The translations under genes and the position numbers were made by a program. Below are positions 8,696 through 16,592 of a stretch of 64,000 bases of DNA, one piece after another; position 1 is the stretch's first letter; every line of letters starts with the position of its first letter. This DNA comes from UBA5239 sp031548025 (GTDB lineage Bacteria > Verrucomicrobiota > Lentisphaeria > Victivallales > Victivallaceae): positions 1-64,000 of the forward strand of contig JAVBRM010000100.1 of the NCBI GenBank assembly GCA_031548025.1, given 5' to 3'. Under the pieces are notes generated by a model. It was given only the letters and a program-made list of their open reading frames with translations. It ran no database searches and had not been told where the DNA came from.

Positions 8696-9081
8696 TCGAA
8701 GAACCGGTATTTCTGAGCTTTGCGGAAATCATTGACATTCACGAATATCAGATTGCAAATTTCGGAGGAGTGGCCGGTTTGCGCGACATTAATCTTTTAA
8801 AGTCAGCTTTAAGTATGCCGTCCTCCACATTCGGGGGAATATTTCTGCATCCGACGATCTTTGAAATGGCGGCGGCTTATCTTTATCATCTGGTTAAAAA
8901 CCATCCTTTTGTTGATGGCAACAAACGTGTTGGCGCAATGACTGCGGTAATCTTCCTTGATTTGAACGGCATTGATTTCAATGCCTCGAATAAAGAATTT
9001 ACCGAGCTGGTTCTTCAGGTGGCACAGGGGAAAGTGCTCAAATCCGAGATCGCCGTTTTCCTGAAAAAGCATTCTTCCTGA
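8692..9081 (+). CDS. doc: Doc-family (Fic fold) toxin
   Basis: 129 residues, the usual Doc size. The catalytic Fic-type motif HPFVDGNKR lies near residues 74-82, with the conserved His and the Asp-Gly-Asn-Lys-Arg loop. The amino-terminus SFAEIIDIHEYQIANFGGVAGLRD is the typical start of death-on-curing proteins (GGxxGxRD). Doc of phage P1 phosphorylates EF-Tu and halts translation; whether this homologue phosphorylates or AMPylates is not decided by sequence. The start codon overlaps the antitoxin stop. The pair sits in a decayed island and probably arrived with a mobile element. Confidence 0.9.
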   Translation: MIEEPVFLSFAEIIDIHEYQIANFGGVAGLRDINLLKSALSMPSSTFGGIFLHPTIFEMAAAYLYHLVKNHPFVDGNKRVGAMTAVIFLDLNGIDFNASNKEFTELVLQVAQGKVLKSEIAVFLKKHSS

Positions 9082-9199
9082 TTCACTCTGGTCGGCTTGC
9101 CTACCGTGTTTGCTTATGCCAACAGGATATTCCTCCCAATGAGAACGGCGACCTGCGGATTTGTTTTTTTATGGGATAGCTGTGTTGATTTTTTGTCAA

Positions 9200-9910
9200 T
9201 CATTCTGAAGCGTTCTTCATGGCTTTCAGAATCTGCATGCTGTCGCGGAAGGGCTGGAAATGCGATACCTGATTGGGAGCGTAAACCGATTCGATGCTGA
9301 CTTCGATGACCGGATAACGCTTGTGTACCGCATTGTCGATCAGCATGGCGATTTCAAAGTCGAACTTTTCCTGCGGCAAACTGATCAGAATCGGCAGGTA
9401 GGACAGCGGGATCCCCCGCAGCCCGGTCTGAACGTCGCTGATATCGATACTGGTCATGATTTTGAAAATTTTGGCCGACCAGAAATTGCCGAACCGCGAT
9501 CTGAGAGGTATTTTCATTCCTGACATCGAGCGACATCCCAGGATCAGGCTGTCCGGATGGGAAGAGGAGGCCTGGGCAACTCTGGATATGTCATATGGAT
9601 TATGCTGGCCGTCGATATCGGCGGTTACTACCGTTCCGGTTATTTTGCGGGACATCAGGTAGCGGAAACCGGTTTTCAAAGCGGCCCCCTTCCCTTGATT
9701 TTCATCATGAGTGAGCACGGTAATTCGCAAATTACGGGATAATTCATCAAAAATCGGTCGAAAATGCAATCCGGAACCATCGTCGATCATAATAATCCGA
9801 AAGCGATCCATATCGTAACCGAGGAGCATTTCAATCAACCCAGGCAGCTCATCGCCGGGACAGTAAGCCGGCATGACGATAAAAGTTTTATCATTGGCAT
9901 CAGAAGACAT
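9200..9910 (-). CDS. Family 2 glycosyltransferase (dolichyl-phosphate-mannose-synthase-like)
   Basis: A cytoplasmic GT-A enzyme transferring a sugar from a nucleotide donor, acceptor unknown. Motifs: FIVMPAYCPGDELPGLI at the start, MIDDGSG near residue 45, HDENQGKGAALKTGF near residue 70, and the DxD-equivalent TADIDGQHNP near residue 100, followed by DVQTGLRG, typical of the DPM1/polyprenol-phosphate glycosyltransferase branch. The ATG at 9910 is best placed after GATGAGG; the ATG at 9922, directly after the permease stop, has no ribosome site. There are no carboxy-terminal membrane segments. Same operon as the permease-EIIA gene. Confidence 0.85.
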   Translation of the reverse strand: MSSDANDKTFIVMPAYCPGDELPGLIEMLLGYDMDRFRIIMIDDGSGLHFRPIFDELSRNLRITVLTHDENQGKGAALKTGFRYLMSRKITGTVVTADIDGQHNPYDISRVAQASSSHPDSLILGCRSMSGMKIPLRSRFGNFWSAKIFKIMTSIDISDVQTGLRGIPLSYLPILISLPQEKFDFEIAMLIDNAVHKRYPVIEVSIESVYAPNQVSHFQPFRDSMQILKAMKNASE

Positions 9911-9922
9911 CATAAACCTCAT

Positions 9923-11803
9923 CTATTTATTAGTATTGCGGCGGCGTTTTCCCAAAAGCAACACATCGCGGAGCTGTTCCGGGTTATTGGCGATTTTCCA
10001 CCGTTTTTCAAAGTTGTAATCCTGAATTATTTGGGCGATAGCCGCCAGCGCGCGCAGATGATGATTCCGGCGGTCACTGGTGCCGATCAGCAAAAATACG
10101 GCATGAATTTCCTCATTTTCTTCCTCACTGAAATCAATTTTCGCCGAATCTTTGATAATGACGAGTTTGAGTCGGGACTCGCCGTCAATCACCAAATGCG
10201 GTATCGCTACCAGCGGCGAAATCACCGTACTGCTTTGCGCTTCGCGCTCCAGCAGCAGTCGCTTGATGGTTTCCGGACTCACTCCGACTTCCCGGGAACA
10301 ACGAATACTGACGATATCGAAAAGCTCCCCGGCCTTCATGGCCTTGTCCAGATAAAGCACGTCGGCCTCTTCCACCAGGTGGTCGAATTCATCCTTGATG
10401 ATATTGTCCCGTGAATTGACGATTTCCCGCAACTCACTTTCCAACCGATGATCGGTAAACCGGCGGTTGGTGATTCGTTCCATCAGGTGCAACAAGGCAA
10501 ATCCCCGGCCGGATTTACGCCCGAAAACCAAGTAGACCAGCAACGCCACCGCTATCGAAACCAGGCAGACGTTGATCGCAAAGAAACCCATTTGCACAAT
10601 CAGGTATGAGAACGCGGTAATGCTGAAAACCTGAATCCAGGGGTATAACGGCGAACGGAACGCCGGGCGGTAATTCAAGACCCGGCTTTCGTGCAGAATT
10701 ATCACCGAAAGATTGGTCAGCAGATACCCCAGGAGCACCACCGCGGAGGCCGCTTCGACCAGATTTTCCAGCTTCATAAACAGAGCCGCCATGGTCAGGA
10801 GGGCAGTCAGGAAAATCGCTCCTACCGGAACTCCGCGTTTGCGGCTGATGATCCCCAGCCATTGCGGCAGCAGACCGTCCCGGGCCAAGGCCATCGGGTA
10901 ACGGGCCGCCGACATGATCCCGGCATTGGCCGTGGTGACAAACGCCAGCACCGCGCCGAAAGAAACCACGGAAAACCCGACCCGCCCCAGCCAAAGCCCA
11001 GCCGCATCGGCCATGGGCGTATAGGATTCGGCCAGGGCCGCCGGTTTCATGGTGCCTACCAGAATGATATTCACCATGGTATACAGAAATGTAACGATCA
11101 CGATCGAACCGACCATAGCGCGCGGGATAGTCTTTTTGGGCGATTTCACTTCTTCGGCCACACAGGATATTTTCAGCAAACCGCCATAGGAAACGAAAAC
11201 CAGAGCCGCCACCGTAATAATCGATATCGGCTTTTTGCCCTCGGCCAGGAATGGGGTAAATGCGGAAATGGAAAAATGCGGCAAGCCGAATACGATGAAG
11301 CCGACCAACACCGCCAACAGCAACATGACCATGACAACCTGCAGCCAGGCCGCTTCCTTGACTCCGTAGAGATTGATAACGGTAAAAATTACGGTCAGAA
11401 TCAGCCCGCTGAGCAGTGGATTCATACCCCATCCCGACTGAATCACTTCGGCAAGACCGAAAATAGCAAAAGCGCTTTTCAAAACCTGAGCGAGCCAACT
11501 CAACAATCCCGACACCGATCCGGCCATCGGGCCCATGCTTCTTTCGACAAAAAAATAATCGCCACCGGCTTTGGGCATGGCAGTCGCCAATTCCACGGTA
11601 GCCAGTGACCCCAGGCTGGCCAGAACCCCGGCCAGCAAATATGATAAAAATACCGCCGGACCAATATTCTTGAATGCCATGCCCGGCAAAATAAATATAC
11701 CCGCGCTGATCATCGCTCCGGCTGCGATGCTGAATAAATCCAAACCGTTCAGAGTTTGCTTTAACTCGCCTCCGACCGTCGTTTTCAGGTTTTCACTTTC
11801 CAA
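9923..11803 (-). CDS. APC-family amino-acid permease fused to a PTS EIIA domain
   Basis: 626 residues in two modules. Residues 12-430 form an APC-superfamily transporter with about 12 membrane segments and the family motif FSIAAGAMISAGIFILPG near the amino-terminus. Residues 470-615 resemble the PTS fructose/nitrogen EIIA domain: LFDIVSIRCSREVGVSPE, then VAIPHLVIDG, where the His is the expected phosphorylation site, and a HAVFLLIGTSDRRNHHLRAL segment typical of EIIA. The fusion suggests transport controlled by PTS phosphorylation state. The substrate cannot be named. The stop is immediately followed by the glycosyltransferase gene. Confidence 0.88.
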   Translation of the reverse strand: MESENLKTTVGGELKQTLNGLDLFSIAAGAMISAGIFILPGMAFKNIGPAVFLSYLLAGVLASLGSLATVELATAMPKAGGDYFFVERSMGPMAGSVSGLLSWLAQVLKSAFAIFGLAEVIQSGWGMNPLLSGLILTVIFTVINLYGVKEAAWLQVVMVMLLLAVLVGFIVFGLPHFSISAFTPFLAEGKKPISIITVAALVFVSYGGLLKISCVAEEVKSPKKTIPRAMVGSIVIVTFLYTMVNIILVGTMKPAALAESYTPMADAAGLWLGRVGFSVVSFGAVLAFVTTANAGIMSAARYPMALARDGLLPQWLGIISRKRGVPVGAIFLTALLTMAALFMKLENLVEAASAVVLLGYLLTNLSVIILHESRVLNYRPAFRSPLYPWIQVFSITAFSYLIVQMGFFAINVCLVSIAVALLVYLVFGRKSGRGFALLHLMERITNRRFTDHRLESELREIVNSRDNIIKDEFDHLVEEADVLYLDKAMKAGELFDIVSIRCSREVGVSPETIKRLLLEREAQSSTVISPLVAIPHLVIDGESRLKLVIIKDSAKIDFSEEENEEIHAVFLLIGTSDRRNHHLRALAAIAQIIQDYNFEKRWKIANNPEQLRDVLLLGKRRRNTNK

Positions 11804-11866
11804 TACAGCTCCTCCGGAATCTTAAATTTATAAGTGTTAAAATATCATCCGAGCCCCATTAATTCA

Positions 11867-11996
11867 AATTGAAAATGGAAAATTGAAAATGGAAAATTAT
11901 GGAGAGGTTGTAATGCGCTTTCGCTTTCTTCCGGCTTCGCTGAATATTTACAACAATCACTCACAACCTTTCCATAATTCACCAATTCACCAATTC
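11867..11996. repeat. Intergenic palindromic repeat with tandem arms
   Basis: A 14-nt unit AATTGAAAATGGAA occurs twice in tandem (11867-11894). It is followed by AATTATGGAGAGGTTGT (11895-11911), which is inverted with one mismatch at 11963-11979. The loop carries small GC palindromes (GCGCTTTCGC, CGGCTTCGCTG). The right arm has TTCACCAA twice (11978-11993). The element lies between the esterase stop codon and the divergent start region of the permease gene. Confidence 0.7.
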
Positions 11997-11999
11997 TAT

Positions 12000-12968
12000 C
12001 TAAAGCATTTCCAGCATGAATTGCATGGTTCGGTCATTGTTGCCCGGCAAGCCTTCGTGGCCGAAATCCGGGTAAATTACCACTTCTTTGGGGGAAGTAA
12101 TTTTATTGTAGGCCGCGAACTGGGTTGAGGGCGGGCAAACGGTGTCCATCAGGCCGGTCGCCATCATGACCCGACAACGAATCCGGGGCGTGAGGTGTTG
12201 GACGTCGATGTAGCCGAGACGTGTGAATATCTCGTCTTCCCGTTTATGGCACGGATCGTGCAAGCGGAAATAGCTTTTGAGCTCGGCATAGGCATCTTTG
12301 GCCTGGTCCATTTCCCAAACCCGGCGGTAGTCGCACAGAAAGGGGAACACCGGAGCCGCCCGGTTGACTTCCGGGACCAGCGAGGCGCAAGCCAGGGTCA
12401 AACCGCCGCCCTGGGAACCGCCCATAATACCGACACGCTGCGGATCGACGCCAGGCATTTTCATGACCAGTCCGGTCAATTGTGCGCAGTCCAGGTAAAT
12501 TTTGCGGAACAGGAGATTTTCCGGGTTGGGGTCGTCGATGCCGCGGATGATATGGCCGTTCAAGGTGGTCCCATGAATGCCGCCGAGGTCTTCGGAGCGT
12601 CCGCCCTGTCCGCGGCAGTCCAAGGCCGCCACGGTAAAGCCGGCGGCCACGTAACCGAGTTTGTCACTCCATTCCCCCGAGCTGCCGGAGTATCCATGAA
12701 AAATCACCACGGCCGGGCCTTTGCGGTCGACGGGATTGCGCGGACGCAAAACTTTCGCAAAAATCCGGTCGCCGCCAACCCCGGTAAACCGGGTTTCAAA
12801 ACATTCGGCAAACGGAGTCTGAAAACTTGCTTCTTTCATTTCCAGTTGAGGATCAAGCGCTTTCATCCCGGCCAGGGATTTGTCCCAGTATGCATCAAAA
12901 TCTCCGGGGCGCGGATTGATTCCACGATACTCTTTCAATTTTTCCAAAGGCATGTCGACTAACGGCAT
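12000..12968 (-). CDS. CE7-family acetyl xylan esterase / cephalosporin-C deacetylase
   Basis: An alpha/beta hydrolase that removes acetyl groups from acetylated oligosaccharides. The 322 residues match the CE7 family length. Visible motifs: the family-specific RGQ in DCRGQGG (residues 117-123), the nucleophile elbow GGSQGG with Ser185, acid Asp275 in TGLMDTVCPP, and base His304 in DFGHEG, the characteristic HE pair. There is no signal peptide, so it acts in the cytoplasm on imported acetylated sugars. It lies 11 bp downstream of the MFS transporter gene, which probably imports its substrate. Confidence 0.93.
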   Translation of the reverse strand: MPLVDMPLEKLKEYRGINPRPGDFDAYWDKSLAGMKALDPQLEMKEASFQTPFAECFETRFTGVGGDRIFAKVLRPRNPVDRKGPAVVIFHGYSGSSGEWSDKLGYVAAGFTVAALDCRGQGGRSEDLGGIHGTTLNGHIIRGIDDPNPENLLFRKIYLDCAQLTGLVMKMPGVDPQRVGIMGGSQGGGLTLACASLVPEVNRAAPVFPFLCDYRRVWEMDQAKDAYAELKSYFRLHDPCHKREDEIFTRLGYIDVQHLTPRIRCRVMMATGLMDTVCPPSTQFAAYNKITSPKEVVIYPDFGHEGLPGNNDRTMQFMLEML

Positions 12969-12979
12969 TTTAGTGTTCC

Positions 12980-14122
12980 TTATTTCTTATTTAAATAGAA
13001 AACCCCGGAGGCGAAAATCGCCATCAGGAAGATCATCAAAGCGCAGATTTTGAAAGTTCCGTCCGCCCCGATCGAACCGGCAATGATGCCTCCGAAGAAA
13101 GGTCCGGTGATCGTAGCCACGCCAACCACAATCTCATTGACCGACACATAACGCGAACTCTTCACCGGATGGACAAGCGAGTGAAAAACCAAATAAAAAT
13201 AGCAGAAAGCGGAGAACGCGCCATAACAAACCGCCCCGAGATAAAATACCGCCGGAGAATTGCCGAAAGCAAAACACAGCAGACCGACGATGCCAGCCGC
13301 CCCGGCCGATAAAATCGGGTACGGACGGTACATCCAATACCGGCTCCGCATCATCATCAAAACGCTGAAAGCCTGCACGTAACTGACCACCGCCAAAATC
13401 AAACCGCTGTTCAACTGGCTGAATTCAAGCAGACTTGAACGGTAAGGTACCAGAGTACGAACCAGGCCGACGGCAATCGTTCCGCAACCGGCGATTACCC
13501 AGCCCAGCCAGGCCAGGTCCGGCATTTTGGAATAATCCACCGACTGGGCATCCGCCTGAACCGGCGCGTGGGAAGTTGCCGGATGGTTACGGTAAGCGCG
13601 GTAGATCAGAAACACCGCTGCCGCTACGCCGAATCCGAGAATGGCGTTCAGGGTAAATCCGGTACGCCAGTTGACTATGCCGAAAACAAACGGCCCGGTA
13701 GCCATCCCGATACTCCAGGAGAAAGTATACAGCACGGTTGAACGGACAATTCCGGCATTGCCGTCCGGCTCGATGGCTTTCATAAAAACTTGAAATGGAG
13801 TACAATACATCGCGGATGCCACCCCGATCAGGGCGATCATGACAAATTGAGCAACGATATGTTCAAAAATCAGGAAACCGAGCGACACCAAGCCTATTGA
13901 GGCCGCTCCGCCCATAATCAGGCGCACCGCTGTAATCGGACGTTTGCACCCTCCCATAAACATGGAAGTAATACAATAAGTCAATGCCCAGGTCACCATG
14001 GTACAGGTTACCATCAGTCCACTGTAACCGGCCTGAGCTACCCGGTACGCGGAAATAAAAAACATCCCCCCCAGGACGAAATTGATAATCATGGGAAAAG
14101 CATATATCACGACACGGATCAT
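12980..14122 (-). CDS. MFS transporter
   Basis: A 380-residue integral membrane protein with about 12 hydrophobic segments in two halves separated by a polar loop near residues 180-210 (HPATSHAPVQADAQ). The substrate is not recognisable. It is first in a two-gene operon with the CE7 esterase, suggesting uptake of acetylated oligosaccharides or sugar esters, which is an inference from context only. No regulator is adjacent. Confidence 0.82.
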   Translation of the reverse strand: MIRVVIYAFPMIINFVLGGMFFISAYRVAQAGYSGLMVTCTMVTWALTYCITSMFMGGCKRPITAVRLIMGGAASIGLVSLGFLIFEHIVAQFVMIALIGVASAMYCTPFQVFMKAIEPDGNAGIVRSTVLYTFSWSIGMATGPFVFGIVNWRTGFTLNAILGFGVAAAVFLIYRAYRNHPATSHAPVQADAQSVDYSKMPDLAWLGWVIAGCGTIAVGLVRTLVPYRSSLLEFSQLNSGLILAVVSYVQAFSVLMMMRSRYWMYRPYPILSAGAAGIVGLLCFAFGNSPAVFYLGAVCYGAFSAFCYFYLVFHSLVHPVKSSRYVSVNEIVVGVATITGPFFGGIIAGSIGADGTFKICALMIFLMAIFASGVFYLNKK

Positions 14123-14307
14123 AGAAGTACCTTAAATTATTTTTTGAATCTTTTTAAAATAATGCGGTAAACCGATATTACCAGCAGGCGTATGGCTTTA
14201 ATCCCGGAAAATAAGACCAACTCTCTGACAAATCAGGTTGAAATTTAGCTCTTTACAAAGTAAATTATGATTTGCTGGTGGAACTATTGCGTTTTCTGCT
14301 TGTCTTT

Positions 14308-14337
14308 TTGTCTTTGACAGAATTATTTTATTATAAT
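14308..14337 (+). promoter_or_regulatory. Possible promoter of grpE-dnaJ operon
   Basis: TTGTCT at 14308-14313, an 18-bp spacer and a perfect TATAAT at 14332-14337. A TTGACA at 14314-14319 is only 12 bp from TATAAT but 17 bp from TAATAT (14337-14342). No CIRCE (TTAGCACTC inverted repeat) was found, so HrcA control is not supported. Confidence 0.4.
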
Positions 14338-14355
14338 AATATGGAGATTAAATAT

Positions 14356-14937
14356 ATGGAACATGATGAAGAATTGAAGGCGGCTCCGGAAACGGAGAGT
14401 GTCGTCGAGACCGCGGCGACCGAGACCGAAGTCGTTGCTCCGGAACCCCAGGTAATGGAATTCTCGGAAACCGAAGTGCTGCAAAAGCAATTGGATGAAG
14501 AAAAAAACAAGAATCTGCGCCTGATGGCCGATTTTCAAAATTACCGCAAACGGGTATCCAAGGAATTGTCCGCGGCCAGACTGCAGGGGCTTTATGAAAC
14601 GATCACACCTTTTATTCAGGTGTTTGATTATTTCCAAATGGCGACCAAAGCAGCGAACGACTCCGAAAACATCACCGCTATTCGCGAAGGCATGAAAATG
14701 ATTGAGCGCGAATATCAGAAGGCCCTGGATGAACTCGGCGTAACCAAGTTTGACGCGGTCGGCCAGAAGTTCAACCCGGAACAGCATGACGCGGTGGCGC
14801 ATGAGGAATCGGATGCCCCGGAAAACGAAATCGTCAAGCAATGGAACTGCGGTTACCGCATAGGCGAGCGCCTGATCCGACCGGCCAAAGTCGTGGTCAG
14901 CAGCGGCAAAAAGGCCGAAAATGACGGAGAAAAGTGA
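14356..14937 (+). CDS. grpE: Nucleotide-exchange factor GrpE
   Basis: A cofactor that releases ADP from DnaK. The start at 14356 is chosen because GGAG at 14343-14346 lies 9 bp upstream; the ATG at 14341 has no ribosome site. The resulting 193 residues fit GrpE. A disordered acidic amino-terminus (Glu/Thr/Val-rich) precedes a long helix with the conserved LMADFQNYRKRVSKE (about residue 57), and the carboxy-terminal beta domain contains KFDAVGQKFNPEQHDAV and GYRIGERLIRPAKVVV, both GrpE hallmarks. dnaJ begins 5 bp after the stop. dnaK is not in the window. Confidence 0.95.
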   Translation: MEHDEELKAAPETESVVETAATETEVVAPEPQVMEFSETEVLQKQLDEEKNKNLRLMADFQNYRKRVSKELSAARLQGLYETITPFIQVFDYFQMATKAANDSENITAIREGMKMIEREYQKALDELGVTKFDAVGQKFNPEQHDAVAHEESDAPENEIVKQWNCGYRIGERLIRPAKVVVSSGKKAENDGEK

Positions 14938-14942
14938 ATAGT

Positions 14943-16100
14943 ATGGCAAGAGATTATTATGAAATTCTCGGAGTCAGCAAAACGGCTACTCCGGAGGAAA
15001 TGAAAAAAGCATACCGCAAGCTGGCGATCCAGTATCATCCGGACCGCAATCCCGGCAACAAAGAAGCGGAAGAAAAATTCAAGGAACTCGCCAAAGCTTA
15101 TGAAGTTTTGAGCGACCCGGATAAGCGTGCCCGTTATGATCAGTTCGGCCCCGACGCCTTCAGCGGCGCGGCAGGCGGTGGTTATGGCGGAGGCGGCGGT
15201 GGCTTCGGCGGATTCAGCGCGGAAGATATTTTCAGCCAGGTATTCGGCGGCGGCGGTGGTGGCGGATTCAACTTCGAAGACCTTTTCGGCGGCGGCCGGA
15301 GACGTTCTCCCAACTCTGCCCGCAATGGCAGTGACCTGCGCTATGACATGCAGATTGATTTCATCGACGCGGTTTTCGGCGTGGACAAAGAGATCAGCAT
15401 CAGCAAGATGGGCACCTGTGACTCCTGTCGCGGTTCCGGCGCGGAAAGCGACTCCACCAAGAGCACTTGTCCCAACTGCCACGGCAGCGGTCAGGTAGTC
15501 ATGCAGCAGGGATTTTTCAGCGTCAGCCAGGAATGCCCACGCTGCCACGGCGTCGGCCAGATCATTTCCAAGCCCTGTAAAAAATGCAGCGGTTCCGGTC
15601 AGCTCAAGGAAAGAAAAAATCTTAAAGTGCATATTCCGCCGGGCGTGGACACCGGTTCACGGCTGCGGGTATCCGGCGAAGGCGAAGGCGGCATCCGGGG
15701 TGGAGCTGCCGGCGATCTCTATGTGGTGATCCATGTCCGCGAACACGAGTTGTTCAAACGGCATGGCGACGATATCCAGTGCGATCTGCCGATTTCATTT
15801 GCCACCGCGGTACTCGGCGGCACGGTCGAAGTGCCCACGGTTACGGGGCTGGCCAAGATGAAAATCAAGGAAGGCACTCAGAATAATTCCATTCTGCGGC
15901 TTCAGGGCAAAGGTATGCCGTCGCTCCGCGGCGGCCGTCGCGGCGATATGTACGTCAAGATCATCACCGAAGTCCCGGCGTCGCTGTCGTCCGAACAGAG
16001 GCAGGCTCTGGAAAAATTCACCTCGCTGCTTCAACCTAAAAACAGCCCGGTCGAAAATGATTTCAAACGCAAAGCCGCGCCATTTCTGCGCGATGAGTAA
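14943..16100 (+). CDS. dnaJ: Chaperone protein DnaJ
   Basis: A type I J-protein co-chaperone that delivers clients to DnaK and stimulates its ATPase. The order of domains is complete over 385 residues: J domain starting ARDYYEILGVSK with the HPD tripeptide near residue 33, a Gly/Phe-rich linker with runs of Gly (residues 75-125), the zinc-binding domain with four CxxCxGxG repeats (CDSCRGSG, CPNCHGSG, CPRCHGVG, CKKCSGSG; residues 155-230), and the substrate-binding beta domains. The ATG at 14943 gives the canonical MARDYYE start; an in-frame GTG at 14934 inside the grpE stop is less likely. Confidence 0.97.
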   Translation: MARDYYEILGVSKTATPEEMKKAYRKLAIQYHPDRNPGNKEAEEKFKELAKAYEVLSDPDKRARYDQFGPDAFSGAAGGGYGGGGGGFGGFSAEDIFSQVFGGGGGGGFNFEDLFGGGRRRSPNSARNGSDLRYDMQIDFIDAVFGVDKEISISKMGTCDSCRGSGAESDSTKSTCPNCHGSGQVVMQQGFFSVSQECPRCHGVGQIISKPCKKCSGSGQLKERKNLKVHIPPGVDTGSRLRVSGEGEGGIRGGAAGDLYVVIHVREHELFKRHGDDIQCDLPISFATAVLGGTVEVPTVTGLAKMKIKEGTQNNSILRLQGKGMPSLRGGRRGDMYVKIITEVPASLSSEQRQALEKFTSLLQPKNSPVENDFKRKAAPFLRDE

Positions 16101-16107
16101 ATAGTTG

Positions 16108-16584
16108 ATGGCAAAAGATAAGAACAATCAAAACGATGTATTGGCGTCCAACCGCAAGGCGACGCACGACTATACCATTCTTGAAAAATTCGAGTCGGGT
16201 ATCAAGCTGACGGGCACCGAGGTGAAATCTTGCCGTGCCCGCGGCATTTCCATGGCCGACGCCTATGTGAAATTCGAAAACGGCCAAGCCTGGCTGATAA
16301 ATGTTCACATCGCCGCCTACGATCATGGCGGGCTCTTCAACCATGAGACCCGCCGTCCCAAGGCCCTGCTGCTGCACAAAAACGAAATTCTCAAGCTGTC
16401 GCAGCAGATCGCCCAGAAAGGCTGTACCGTGGTGCCGCTCGGCTTTTACCTGAAACATGGTTTGATTAAAGTATCATTAGGGCTCTGTAAAGGAAAAACC
16501 TTTGAGGATAAACGCGATACGCTCCGCAAGAAACAATCCGACATGGATACGCGGCGAGCGGTAAGCGAGGCGATGAAACGCTAG
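16108..16584 (+). CDS. smpB: SsrA-binding protein SmpB
   Basis: An OB-fold RNA-binding protein that brings tmRNA to stalled ribosomes. 158 residues, normal length. Motifs: NRKATHDYTILEKFESGI at the start, LTGTEVKSCR near residue 35, and the carboxy-terminal basic helix KTFEDKRDTLRKKQSD required for tmRNA function. It begins 7 bp after dnaJ. The tmRNA gene ssrA, often nearby, was not found in the window. The ribosome site of the following lipoprotein gene (AGGAGG) overlaps the SmpB stop. Confidence 0.96.
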   Translation: MAKDKNNQNDVLASNRKATHDYTILEKFESGIKLTGTEVKSCRARGISMADAYVKFENGQAWLINVHIAAYDHGGLFNHETRRPKALLLHKNEILKLSQQIAQKGCTVVPLGFYLKHGLIKVSLGLCKGKTFEDKRDTLRKKQSDMDTRRAVSEAMKR

Positions 16585-16592
16585 GAGGCGGA

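Noticed and set aside
11867..11894. CRISPR or VNTR array
   Set aside because: Only two units, no spacer diversity and no cas genes.
14123..14355. CIRCE element before grpE
   Set aside because: No TTAGCACTC/GAGTGCTAA pair seen.
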